Origin: Clonostachys chloroleuca
Taxonomy: Eukaryota; Ascomycota; Sordariomycetes; Hypocreales; Bionectriaceae
Direction of reading: 5' to 3'
DNA length: 64,000 bases
Assembly (NCBI GenBank): GCA_037952775.1
Contig: JBANAY010000003.1
Location: 37,345,507 to 37,409,506, forward strand
Part shown: in pieces, positions 1 to 12,158 of the stretch
Numbering within the stretch: the stretch's first letter is position 1
Layout: each line of letters opens with the position of its first letter
Notes under the pieces: generated by a model
What the model saw: the letters and a program-made list of their open reading frames with translations, nothing else
Told to the model about the DNA's origin: nothing
Databases searched by the model: none
Position numbers and translations under genes: made by a program

Positions 1-2
1 TT

Positions 3-178
3 ATTCCGGCCCTGTTGGCCCTCGGTGGAATTGTGCACTTGATGGCAACCTTCAATGTAATATGCAGGTATAGGAAAGGAGAAAGTGGGGTAACCACCTG
101 TCCACACCCTCCACCAACGCAAACCGAAGTTCGTTTGCCCTTGGAGCTTGGGCATGAAACTTCTTACTCATGTCCATG
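3..178 (+). CDS. possible 3' end of a membrane protein gene (partial)
   Basis: The third forward frame is open from the left edge to a TGA at 176-178. It begins with a hydrophobic stretch (IPALLALGGIVHLMATF) that could be a membrane helix, followed by a basic and then polar tail. No start is visible because the gene would begin outside the window. I do not recognise the family, and the open stretch is short enough to be chance. Confidence 0.2.
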
Positions 179-1429
179 AAAACATGTTTACCTAGGTAGA
201 ATATCCAAATATGATGAAGTTGGGGCTTGCAGGAAGTATATTTGCACGAGGCGGCATACTGAAAGATAAGGCTAGATAGCCAGTTGCGCAGATGCTTTAA
301 CTGACAGTGATACCCCACCCATACATCAACGTGTTTACTTGGTTGCACAAATCAGGACCAATTCAAGGATTTGGGTAGCCGAATAATCTCATTTCCGCAG
401 AACAATAGGTACGCATAAATCCCAGACCTCGCGATCCTAGCTTGATGCGCGATCCTGGATCGACGAGCGACTAGTGATGCATGTGTTGGTGCCAACAAGA
501 CTGGCGCGTCTCGATCGACATAAGCGTATACGCATCCGTAAGGCCAAGACTGGACCAGTACCACAATCAAGTCAGGAATAATTCCGATTCCGATATTGGG
601 AGCAACTAGTATAGGTGGCTTCTTGCCACCTGGGCGTATCGCTATTGCCTTGGGAACATGAAGATCAGGCTCGACTAGGCCAACACTCTGACGTTGGCCG
701 GTTACAAGTTCAAGACCGTCGTGCTGGCGACCATCGGGGAAGCGGCATATCGCCCCCAAGCGTCGTACTAGTGAGGTACGTCAATCTAAGAAAGGTTAGC
801 AAGCATAAATGCCCAAGGCTGAACACTGAGCTCACTGCCGGCCTTGCCCCCTCGTTTGTAGTTGTTGGACCTCCAAGTCCATGCTTCCCATTTCCTTGCT
901 GAGTTGCTGATCCTGGCGGCGCAGACAAACCACCCATGCGCGCAGTGCGACCTGGACTCAAGTTTGCTATCACCCAGCTTGACCTTAACTGCATGTGTGG
1001 GCTGGACCATACTGCCCTTCATTATTAAACACAATGATGCGTAATTTGTATAGGAGAGGGCTTCATTGCGAAGCACTATGATTAATGGAAATAAAATACT
1101 CGGTTTAGGTTAAAATGGAAACGGAAATCTAGAATACCCGCAAACCGATTCCGAATGCATATGAGATTTCGCATCATGGCCCGTTATAGTGCCGAGCATC
1201 CCAGTATGGACAACATGTGACTTTTGTTTAGCGCGCCCATTACTAAAATATCAAAGAAGTGAGAATTCTGACCTCTGAAGAGTAGGGCGATAACCATCGG
1301 GGAGTTGGTGTGTCAACGATCGAAGTGCTCGACATCTTCTTTCATAGGACAAATCGAAGATTCAATTATTCTTGCTAGTAGGCAGAGTGATGGTAACTAA
1401 AAATATATTATGTTTCTCTTAAAAGCAGA
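179..1429. other. no recognisable gene
   Basis: Open frames occur on both strands (for example a 135-codon minus-strand frame at 352-759), but none shows a known motif or a convincing gene structure. I see no RNA gene or repeat here. Confidence 0.4.
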
Positions 1430-2144
1430 GTCTCCTTACATGAGAATCTATGCGCTTAGCCTCGAGTCTCTTCCATGAGACGCTGGTAAAAGCCCTAACG
1501 AATAATCTAATTGGGCTCATCAGAATTTAAGATTCTCTCCCAAGGATGATTCCACGCTCTGCTGTAAATCCAGCAACCCGTGCGTGGGTCGCCCGAAATA
1601 ACTTCGAAGCTATATTCTGTAAGGACTTAAAATCTTTGCTCCTGGCATACGGTATACTTACTTAGGAATCATGCGACAAAATCTTATGGATCAATGGCTT
1701 GGACTCTTCAAAGACGGAAAATGATCGGGTTCATCAAATGACAAAATGGCACATGATCCTGTACATGCTCATGTCATCTGTGTGTGGGTGAACTCGATGA
1801 TAGAAAGAACTGCTGAAGTACTTGCATGAAACTAACCTGATCCCTCCGATAAAGAGTTGGCGGGCTTGATCGACTTGCGGACTGCTTCATCTACAATTCC
1901 TAGCCACCCCTCATCTCCCAAATGTCGAGACCACAGTGATCCTCATGTTGTGCTCATCATATATCTCGATAAGGCTTACCAACCACTCGAAGAATAAGGA
2001 GACGGCCATAACTTGCTGGGAGACATTGCCCGCCAGGAAGGGACACGCATTGATGTGATCCAAACATGAAACCTTCTTCTTGTAATACGGTGGAAACCAC
2101 AGGATGCAGCGAAACGAATTCGAGACGGCGTTATTCAGTTTCAC
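1430..2144 (-). pseudogene. unidentified decayed gene remnant
   Basis: The minus strand carries protein-like segments in different frames: a 77-codon stretch (1911-2144) containing FFEWLVSLIEIYDEHN, then a segment reading DEGWLGIVDEAVRKSIKP, then one near 1500-1630 reading GDPRTGCWIYSRAWNHPWER. The frames are interrupted by stops. Composition and continuity suggest a former multi-exon gene, but I do not recognise the family and cannot exclude chance. It sits just upstream of the dead Zn2Cys6 gene. Confidence 0.3.
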
Positions 2145-2186
2145 TAGCTAATACATAAATGGATTACGTGATCTGAAGTCGGCTAC

Positions 2187-4515
2187 TTGGGACTAATTGC
2201 TGGCATCTTTGGTGGCGATGAAGAAGAATGTAGGGCCCGCTCAAGCTTTGGCTCAAACTCTGTACCTTCACCATCTCGGCCAACTGCACAATGCTGCCAT
2301 CCTCTAGCCGCGGCGAGAAAGTACGCCCCTCGTCTCCGATATTGCCTCAGAAGAAGACAGTCGCTTAAGGTCAATCATATAGACGTGGAGAAAATGGATC
2401 AAAGCTTATTCGTTTAGTTGTCGACCCTGCAACACACGAAAGATTCGCTGTTCCGGAGCTAATCCATGCGACAACTGCACTTGGGCATCGGACTGCATCT
2501 ACCCATCGCGAGATCGGCAGGTCAGGATACATCAAAGGTAGGCAAAAAGAATTGTAGACTTGTTGTCTTTGTGCGCGGCCGTCAAACCTATGCCATCCAG
2601 TGTTGACACGGGATTCAGTGGCCTCGACCGCATCCTGAAGGAGAACGCAGATCTACGTTCACTACAGAATGGCACCGAGCAGTCACAGAATAGGACTAGA
2701 GATAGTTCATGGAGCCCTCTAACAAAGTCACAAGATGTAAATGATTCTGCCGAGGACCAACCAATCCTGGAAAAGAACGACTGGTTTGCTGATATCAGGA
2801 CATCCGACACCCCAATCTGGATAGGTGAGATATCGGATGCTGCTGTTGCGACACCCTTCCGCCAGTTTGCTTCCTTCTCTCAGGCGCCGAGCCATATTCC
2901 TCGTACTAAATTTGCTTCTGATGATATCCTATGTGGTTTCGCAACGACCTGTTGTGGCTGGCCGCCGCTCTCGCGCGCGAGGCTCCTTGCCGAAACGGCA
3001 CTCCGAGTCTTACAGCACAGTTATCACATTGTGCGCCACAGTGAAGTCTTTCAGGTCTTACGGACAGCAGGTCTTGACCAACCCAATTCGAGCGCCCAAC
3101 AAGCCAAAATGTGGGCTTTGTTTGCGATCAGGGAACTACGGTCAAGTAAGTGTCTTACCGCAGCTGGCCATTATCCTGGATTGGCTTATTTTGCTCTTGC
3201 GAGTGACGCCGTTCGCATGATCAATTAAAGGCCTCATTGAAACGGTTCTCCTTCTAGTGAGTTGACCCTTTTGATGCTTAATTCAAGTTGATCTTTCTGC
3301 TTAAATCAACGTGGTTTTCGCTAACACAAAGGGTACAGGCTCTATATTCGCTTGAAACCAACCGTCGGTACACTGCAGGCACTTTTGTTGACATTGCTGT
3401 CCGCTTCGCTACCACCATGGGGCTAAATAGTAGCATTGGGTCTATCTTTGTTCCAAATCCTGATTTAAGAAAGCATCGTATTAGGTTCTGGTGGTCGGTC
3501 TACATCATTGATAGATTTCTATCTTCCAAAATTGGCCTCCCTCTTTTAATATGTGATGCTGATATCTCGGTTAGTCTACCATCTGATAATATCGATCTCA
3601 ACTCTGAGGATCTTAGCCACCACCATCAGTTCATGGCAACTATACGACTCACCAAGATTATAGGGCATATCTCTAGGTCACTGTTTGTCAGGACGCCTCA
3701 GCGTGGTATATTCCTTCGGCGAGTGGATATGGTTGGAGAGCAATTTCGTCAATGGCAAGAGAAGCTACCCAACCATCTGAAGTCTGATCTCAATGTCTCA
3801 CAAGGCGGCGAGAGACAGCCGCAGTCGGCCATTTTATTACATCTTTCTCTAATCAGGTGAGCTGTCCATTTATCCTAAGTTTTAGCCTTCTCGTGGCCCA
3901 ACACAGATGCTGATTTGTTTCAGCTTTTCATAATAGCAACTCGATAAGTTCTTTTATTTGTGTTCGTCGATGAAAAGACTGAGTTCAGATCCTACTCTCC
4001 TAGCCCACACCATGAATGTTGCCAACGCTTGTATTCACGCTGCGAGACAGTCCTATGGGGTGCTAATTCAACGCTGGCTAAATGGCGACTTCCATGTCTT
4101 TGACTACTTCTACGTCCAGTATCCTTTCTCTGCTGCCGTCATTCTCGCCATAGCGGGCAATTTGGGTCGGGAATCATCTCGGGAGGAGAATGATGAATTC
4201 AACCTTGCGGCAGAGTTCCTTCAGCAGCTTGCGCAAGGCGGAAATTTCCCTGCCATGGATTTCTATTCTCATGTTCAGGAGATCCAATCTACTCTCAATA
4301 TGTTGCCATCGGATACTTCACTGCAACTGTACAGATCTGAGGACATAAGTACTGAGAGCTAGAACAGCCGCCCTTGGCCATGCGAAAATGATTTGGCTGT
4401 TCCCTTGGCTAGCAACGCTGGACGTGATGCAACCGCTGTGGATGATGTACTATTGGATCCGTCTTTTATTGACGACTGGACGTATGAAGACCCAGTTGAA
4501 AAGTTATCTTGGTAG
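2187..4515 (+). pseudogene. Zn2Cys6 fungal transcription factor, inactivated
   Basis: A complete zinc-cluster code lies at 2419-2505 (CRPCNTRKIRC followed by CDNC and a final Cys), followed by a short linker (LDRILKENADLR) and a Fungal_trans middle homology region; motifs such as NRRYTAG and FWWSVYIIDRFL are plain. Likely introns are near 2537-2598, 3257-3339 (with a CTAAC branch site) and 3857-3923. The frame is broken several times: TAA at 3226-3228 inside the conserved segment before ETVLLL, a frame change just after it, TAA at 3945-3947 with a frame change near 3955, and TAG at 4360-4362 although coding similarity continues to a TAG at 4513-4515. The N-terminal exon and its junction are uncertain. 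It ends 53 bp from the convergent double-domain RraA gene and may have been its regulator. Confidence 0.75.
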
Positions 4516-4568
4516 GAGTAAATAGTGATGAGTTCATATCAATGTTTAGGAGCTACAAGCCAACGCCT

Positions 4569-5930
4569 CTATGCCCTGCGCTGCAAAGTGTGATAGCCAA
4601 GCTTCTCCCTCGCCTCGGCGATCGTAGAGCCTTTATGTATGAGTGCCAAGATACTTTGTTCGCTCTTCTCAATACTCTTTGTGAGTGCAGCCACCTCGCG
4701 GGCTCGGTCACGTGGCACAATTACAACGCCATTGGCATCGGCCACCACAATATCGCGAGGACTCACTCGCACGTTTCCGACACCGACCGACTCATTGATC
4801 CTTCCCACTTGCACTCGGTCTTTGCCTGTCCTCATCCAATTCCCCGCCGTAAAGATAGGATAGTCATCCCTGATGATTGAATCAACGTCACGACATACCC
4901 CATCGATAACGGTACCGGCAAGGCCTCGTATACCGGCGTACCGAGTCATAATGTCCCCCCAGACGGTACAGTCTTTACGGCCACTGTTGTCAATCACGAC
5001 GATATCACCGACAGCCACATCGTCAATGAAATCACCAACACTACCGGGTGGGTTGCTGGCCGGCACATAGCGGACCGTGAACGCTGGACCAACTACCGTT
5101 CTTTTATAGTTCGTCAGTGGCAGGATGTTCAAAGCCTGTCCAGAAATGCCAAGCTTATCAAGGGCATCCGAGACTGCGGGCGTATCAGTGTCGGCAAACA
5201 GTTCCACTAGCTCTAGATCTTCTGGGGCGGCCTTTCGGGGGTTGCCTCTGGCCTCAGCTTCGGAAGAGTTGGACGAGGATGCAATGGCCTCGAATTGTTT
5301 GTCGTGCATGATCTCTGCTACTGAGAAGCCCGCCCGAACCTGCTTGACCATGGCATTCTGGCGGCCGTCGATGCGCTCGCCAAGATCCAGAACTTCGTCG
5401 ATACGACCAGCAGGCACGAAAACTGTACCACACTCATCGGCGATGACAAAATCGTCCTGGTCTACTGCGACGCCACGCATTTCTACACGCGTTCCGGACT
5501 CCAACTGGATCATCCTGTTGCGTGCACTGATCATGGTGATGCCACGACCAAAAACAGGATAGCCAATATCCCGACTTCCGTTGATATCTCGGCTCCAACC
5601 GTCGATGACGGTGCCGCGGATATTCTTCATTTGGGCAGCATTGGCAATAATGTCACCCCAAGATGAGATACCCTCCATACCCCCGGCGATGACAAGCACG
5701 CGATCATCTGTGGTCGTCGCCTCGATTACAGGAGTGATCAGGTGAGTGGTGGGTGTGGTCCCCTCCACCTTGGGACCCAATTTCACTGTGCTGGCACGCC
5801 CAACAATCTTGGGGCAATTCCAGAGAGGCAGGATGCCGTATGTGGCTCCAGGGAGATTGAGAAAATCAAGGGCGTCTGAGACCGTATTTGAGTCTAGGGC
5901 TGAAAGCCGGCCTAGGACATTGTCTGCCAT
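4569..5930 (-). CDS. double-domain RraA/HMG-aldolase-like protein
   Basis: A single-exon 453-residue protein made of two tandem RraA-like (4-hydroxy-4-methyl-2-oxoglutarate aldolase family) domains, about residues 1-200 and 240-453, joined by a Ser/Glu-rich linker (about 216-238). Each copy has the family signature: WGDI...RGTVIDGWSRD with Arg-Asp at 114-115, and WGDI...AGTVIDGVCRD with Arg-Asp at 347-348. Both potential active sites therefore look intact. Family members usually have one domain of about 210-240 residues and form trimers or hexamers; they cleave HMG or 4-carboxy-4-hydroxy-2-oxoadipate to pyruvate, or decarboxylate oxaloacetate. The start ATG at 5928-5930 is the first in frame. 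The neighbouring aminotransferase and second class II aldolase suggest a role in degrading a keto-acid intermediate. The substrate is not determinable. Confidence 0.9.
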   Translation of the reverse strand: MADNVLGRLSALDSNTVSDALDFLNLPGATYGILPLWNCPKIVGRASTVKLGPKVEGTTPTTHLITPVIEATTTDDRVLVIAGGMEGISSWGDIIANAAQMKNIRGTVIDGWSRDINGSRDIGYPVFGRGITMISARNRMIQLESGTRVEMRGVAVDQDDFVIADECGTVFVPAGRIDEVLDLGERIDGRQNAMVKQVRAGFSVAEIMHDKQFEAIASSSNSSEAEARGNPRKAAPEDLELVELFADTDTPAVSDALDKLGISGQALNILPLTNYKRTVVGPAFTVRYVPASNPPGSVGDFIDDVAVGDIVVIDNSGRKDCTVWGDIMTRYAGIRGLAGTVIDGVCRDVDSIIRDDYPIFTAGNWMRTGKDRVQVGRINESVGVGNVRVSPRDIVVADANGVVIVPRDRAREVAALTKSIEKSEQSILALIHKGSTIAEAREKLGYHTLQRRA

Positions 5931-6786
5931 GATGAAGGATCTTTGGTGAACCTGAGAAATGGGGATTTATGTTTGGACGAAAAGGTATTATGCATTCGTT
6001 TTGTACTTATGTATCCGTCTAGTTGGACGACATCTCCATGTGCTTTGGTGAATGAGGGATTGGGCTCGGCCCACGGCGAAAATACTTTTACCGATTTGGG
6101 TGGCTTGGTTCGGTTTTCATGCCGACTAAAACCTCTTAATAGGCGCGGCAAGAATCCACCTACCTTCAAGTTGCGTGTTAGCTGCTACTTCTTGATGTAG
6201 ATACTGGAAGATGGGGTCCTATGTAACGTTTATTAGAAGAATAGATAGCCGTATACCTTGGCTCACATGGTATACTTTTCTGCCATGACACGCAATGATC
6301 CGAAAATACCATTTGAGGATATCACTGCGAATGACAAGGGCAAGTTTTGCTTTTCTCAGAAAAAAATGAAAGGAAAGTCGAGTAGTTTATTTTGTCGACT
6401 GGCCAGTATGATAATAAGTTTCAGATTTGTGTGTACAATTTCACTTGATCAAATAGTTCATGCTTTCGGCTTGTCAGTTGGCTTTTTGTAGCGGCCGAAA
6501 AGTCACGGGAAGACGCATCTGGTAAGAAGGAGATTTTAACAGAAAGTACACAAAGGTAGAAAGGTGCTTTTCCACAGATTATGAAACCAACTAATCGATT
6601 GACACTGCCCAGTTTGACAAGTAGGCCCCGACCTCCTCGTATACCTTCAGTATAAAAAGCTGTCATCTGCAACCTTCTTAGCTAGCCTAATAGGTGCCTA
6701 GAATATCTTCAAGAGCAGTTACGACGTGGTCTATGTTACGAGTTGTCACTAGATGAATGTATTAGCACCATCGGATTGAGCTGGAC
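5931..6786. other. intergenic, no gene seen
   Basis: This is the upstream region of the minus-strand RraA-like gene and the downstream side of the minus-strand aminotransferase gene. Only short overlapping frames without protein character are present; I see no repeat or RNA gene. Confidence 0.5.
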
Positions 6787-8136
<1,350 letters not shown>

Positions 8137-8638
8137 ATCCTCATGCGCGTCTTTCTTGCCGGACAGTGTTTTTCTTGCTAAATCACCTGGAACTCCTCTT
8201 TCTTTCTCTTTCATCAAGAAGAAAAAGGTCAAGTCCGTTACGCAATGTCCTCGGACGGTGGAATGGGGAAGTTTTGGCCCTTTCTATAGACAAAATGCCC
8301 CGGTTCGGAATCCTCGGCGAACTTGAAAGCTACCGACCACAACCCATTTATTTTTGCACTTCCGGTAACATTCAGAAACCCCATTTGCAAAAACAGACCA
8401 TGCAACACAGGAAATGATCACACCCCTAAAATTCGGCCTTCGACATTTGGCCGAGTCGCCTTCTGCGCAATGGCGAACATGGTACACTCATAGCTTGACT
8501 TGGCAAAAGTATGCTAACGGGGTAATACAAATCAGGAAGCAAGACCAATTATTCAAATTCCACTACTTCCTTTTCCCCCATTGCATTTTGGAACTCACTC
8601 ATTACCAAGTAGTCATTATCGTTGCAGAATCCATCAAT

Positions 8639-9500
8639 ATGGCACACTCATTAGCACTCACAACATCTGTTCAAAATCCTAAATTGCGGCTCCTCAACGC
8701 GCTGCGCACCAACTCAAGACCCGTAATGACCTTTCTAGGTCTCCCATCTGCACGCACAGCCCAGCTGGTGGCCTCTACTGGCCTCGATGGTATTATCATT
8801 GACTGCGAGCACGGACATATTAGCGACGACGCCATGCACAACTCAATCATGGCAATCTCCTCAGAGGGTGTCTCACCTCTCGTCCGTATTAGGATGACAC
8901 ACGCCGACCTCATCAAACGTGCCCTGGACGCTGGTGCTCATGGTATTGTCGTTCCCATGATAAATACCGTCGAGGACGCGCGAGCAGTAGTTGAGAATGC
9001 CAAGTTCCCACCTCAAGGCTTAAGGGGGCAGGGTTCCCAATTTCCAGCTTTTGGGCTTGGGGTTGATATCCCGACATATATCAAGACTGCCAACGAGACG
9101 CTTTTAACTTGTGTGCAAATAGAGACCAAATTAGGTGTAGAAAATGTTGACGCAATTTGTGCTGTTCCTGGTGTTGGTGAGTTACTTGTACCGCAAACGA
9201 CTGCGTCGCATATCTAATAACGATATAGATATGTTATTTATTGGGCCAAATGATCTCGCTCTTTCCGTTTTGGGCTACGTACCAGCGAAAGGTGACGAGC
9301 CCGAGTTCGTCCAAGCGATTGATAGAATCACGTCCGCAGCAAGGAAGCATGGCAAATGGGTTGGCCGTTTATCAAATAACGGCATTGCAGCAAGGAACCA
9401 CCTAGATGTATTCGATACTGTAGCTATGAGTTATGACGTCCGCGCGATTGTAAATTGGTACAAAGATGAGCTCAAGGTGGCACGCTCATCACAACAATAA
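8639..9500 (+). CDS. HpcH/HpaI-family class II aldolase
   Basis: Two exons (8639-9176 and 9229-9500) separated by a 52-bp intron give 269 residues, the normal size for the family. Recognisable features are the N-terminal FLGLPSARTAQLVA, the strand IIIDCEHGH with the catalytic His, PLVRI with the active-site Arg, the metal-binding Glu in VQIETKLGVEN, and an Asp across the splice junction in VDMLFIGPNDLA. Enzymes of this family cleave 4-hydroxy-2-oxo acids such as 4-hydroxy-2-oxoheptanedioate to pyruvate plus an aldehyde, at the end of aromatic meta-cleavage pathways. The start ATG at 8639 is the one that begins family similarity; the frame stays open upstream to 8414. It is divergent from the aminotransferase gene (8136) and probably shares its promoter. 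Confidence 0.9.
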
Positions 9501-10415
9501 GAACTTAACTCTTATAGGCGAAAGGATGGTGATCAGATTCCTGTTGTGCGTGAGCCTTGAACCTTTTTTTTTTAAAATATCCAAGCATTAGTCTTGATTA
9601 TACAGCAAGGTATGAAGTCATTTGATTTTCACGAAGGGTGAGCAAGCTTTGGCCAATTCTTTGGCACGATTATGGTGGGCCGTCTCCCCCTTGTCACAGA
9701 GAGATACTATGAGACTGACGGCCTCGATCTTGAGCTCGGACAATTGATATTCGCTTAGGCTGCCATCCCCACACCCGTCTGTTCACACAATATATATATC
9801 GTCTAAGCGAGAACATATCTATACCTATATTCTTCAGATGTATTTCAGCTCCTCAATCGACCTCCCAACTTGCCAACGTTGTCAATGCTGGACACGGACT
9901 CCGTGATGTAGTTGCGCTCCCTCCAAAGACCGATGATTTGTTCGCGCTGACGTATTTCCTACATCCGTGTCGCCAGTTTGATTGATGCCCGCCGATAAGC
10001 CAATGATACCAGTTACATCTGCCACCAAATTTGTAGTTACCCCTATCTCAGACACGGCCGACGCTGCTGTCCCAATTATACAAGTGTTGAGGAATCCCAA
10101 AACACAATTTCACTCAATCAGTACACGCGCTATGTGATGGCAACTACTATAACGCTCTGTACACCAATTGTAATGAATTACTACTTTAGTAGCAGGGAGA
10201 ACGGCCCGGTGAGAATCATACAATTCAACCCATCTGAGGAACCCAGTCAAATTGGGAAAAGCTACCAGCAGGCACGGTCGCTGTCAACAGATTCCTGCCT
10301 CATTTGATGGTCTTATAGTGCTCTGTATATGTATGGCTAGGAGCAATAAGTCTAATAGCTTTCTCGCATTTCTGTCAATCTTGCTCAACACTAGCCCTCA
10401 CCCACGGCACCATAT
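9501..10415. other. intergenic, no gene supported
   Basis: This lies between the 3' ends of the aldolase (+) and the arylsulfotransferase-like gene (-). A 72-codon minus-strand frame at 9882-10100 is rich in Gly, Ala, Ile and Thr but has no recognised family and no supporting structure. A short T run occurs near 9560. Confidence 0.4.
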
Positions 10416-11603
10416 TTAGAGCCGCGCAGGGAGAGCATTAGATTCCGGCAGCGCTCCTTCCATACTTTCTAACTTGTGCTTTAACCAGGGAATCTCCTCT
10501 AGTGAGTACCTATAAGCCCGGAATAGCGCGTTTGACTCTCCTGGGAATATCTTTGCGGTCGTCTCGTCAGGGTAAGCAGCAAAATGCGGATTGATGTACT
10601 CCCAGCAAATGTAGCCGTCTTTGGTAACCTCAAAGAGCCGTCCAAATGCACTCTCGCAAAGTAGAGTATTCTCGTTGGATAGTCTCTGTGCGCTACCCAT
10701 GAAGGGTGTGAAAAAGTAGACCATTTGAGATCGATCGCGATACTCCCAGACAATCTTCTTTGTCTCTCGATTCACCTCCATGGCCCGCGTATACATGATG
10801 GACTCGCCGCTGCGGAATGCACCATTGTCGAAGATGAGGATGTTCCCATTGTCGAGCTCTGTGGCATTGTGCTGCTGTGCCAGTACATCTGACCCGAGTT
10901 TCCACACAATGTCCCCCGTTTGTCTCTCGATGATGACTACCGCCGACACCGATCGCATGGATGCAAGGACGTGTTTGCCATCGCGCATGGGGACAACCGA
11001 ATTTATCAGAGGGTAGTGTTCACGGGTGTAGTGACTTTGAAGGGGGAAATCTTCTCGTGGTAGTCGCTCTGACACTTTCCATTGCCATACCAGCTTGCCA
11101 TTCTCATCAACCTCATTAATCGTGTCTGCGTAGGTGATGCCGTCTATCTCACTGCCCGGAACACCGCCAATCACCTTGGCTGATTCTTCAGGAGACAATG
11201 CTTCGAGGCTGGTGTATAGAAAGCGGCCATCACCATAATGGTACTGGTCATGATGACCGAAAAGGTCTGTGAACTGGCGAACGACTTTGCCGTTTGGGTC
11301 CAACTCGCTCATCACTCCCCCGCCGTATTTGTTGAAGAAGGGGAAAGGGTACGGGCCTCCATCCTTGGTGGTAAGCTCAGATGTCCGAAGTGTGTTGACG
11401 GCAAGGTTGCCATTAGGCAGGATCCTGGCATGACGGCCAATCCTCCCCGGAAGTTTCCATTTGTGAACCTCCTTCCCATCGATATCAATCAAATAGGCTG
11501 TGTCGCTGGTTAGGGGGCAAAAGAGTGTGTAACCTCCAAATGAATGCTGCTTGTCCACCCCCAAGAGTCCGACTCCTCGCCTCTTCAAGGTATTTTGCTC
11601 CAT
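10416..11603 (-). CDS. arylsulfotransferase (ASST)-like beta-propeller protein
   Basis: A single exon of 395 residues. The sequence has repeated beta-propeller blades with DxxGK turns (IDIDGKEVHKWKLPG, SELDPNGKVVRQF, NEVDENGKLVWQWKVSE) and the conserved core QQHNATELDNGNILIFDNG, typical of Arylsulfotran_2-type proteins. In bacterial enzymes a His is transiently sulfated while sulfate moves between phenols; whether the fungal proteins do this is not established, so the reaction is inference. No signal peptide is seen at MEQNTLKRRG. It is divergent from the MFS transporter, with 555 bp between starts that contain three CGG-N4-CCG elements, so the two are probably co-regulated. Confidence 0.8.
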   Translation of the reverse strand: MEQNTLKRRGVGLLGVDKQHSFGGYTLFCPLTSDTAYLIDIDGKEVHKWKLPGRIGRHARILPNGNLAVNTLRTSELTTKDGGPYPFPFFNKYGGGVMSELDPNGKVVRQFTDLFGHHDQYHYGDGRFLYTSLEALSPEESAKVIGGVPGSEIDGITYADTINEVDENGKLVWQWKVSERLPREDFPLQSHYTREHYPLINSVVPMRDGKHVLASMRSVSAVVIIERQTGDIVWKLGSDVLAQQHNATELDNGNILIFDNGAFRSGESIMYTRAMEVNRETKKIVWEYRDRSQMVYFFTPFMGSAQRLSNENTLLCESAFGRLFEVTKDGYICWEYINPHFAAYPDETTAKIFPGESNALFRAYRYSLEEIPWLKHKLESMEGALPESNALPARL

Positions 11604-11818
11604 CTTGAGCAGTACAAGATCTATGGGTATTATACAATGAAGGAAGCAGTGGGATTACCGGCAAAACGAGATGCGTAAGAAAGTGCTTCGGTCAAAGCCA
11701 AACAAACACCTGCCTTTTCATTTGTTTGGGTACTTGTATCGAAGAGTTCGTTATACCAACTTATTGATGCTCCTCAAACCCCTTAGCAATGATACCATCG
11801 GCTTGCCGTAGGCTTTCC

Positions 11819-11851
11819 ACGGCATACCGACGGTATACCGACGGCATACCG
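11819..11851. promoter_or_regulatory. triple CGG-N4-CCG operator-like repeat
   Basis: Three perfect 11-bp tandem units (ACGGCATACCG, ACGGTATACCG, ACGGCATACCG) start at 11819, 11830 and 11841. Each contains inverted CGG triplets spaced by four bases, the layout bound by dimeric Zn2Cys6 regulators. It lies 216 bp upstream of the arylsulfotransferase-like start and 308 bp upstream of the MFS start. Binding is inferred. Confidence 0.55.
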
Positions 11852-12158
11852 CCGGGCGATAAGGTCGAGAACCTGGCGTATCGCAAATTAGTGGAGTCAT
11901 ATCTCAGAATTGCGCCGTCCAATAGGCTATCAAGAACCGGCACGTCATTATAGTTGCAATGATATCTTTAACACTATTCAGACATGGTCTTATCGCCTCA
12001 GCAAGGACATCATCGTTTCACTCAAGGCCAAATAGATATAAACCCGGTACAGACAATGCCAGAAATTTACAGTGATATTATAGACAGGGAGAGGCCATCG
12101 CCATTTTGCCCATATACTCGTCCCGATTGGATTTTTTTGAGCACTTCTTACTACCAAA

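Noticed and set aside
352..759. 135-codon minus-strand frame
   Set aside because: No recognisable motif or exon structure, and it overlaps other random frames; treated as chance.
9882..10100. 72-codon minus-strand frame rich in Gly, Ala, Ile and Thr
   Set aside because: Could be a small protein but lacks a family, signal peptide or cysteine pattern; not supported.
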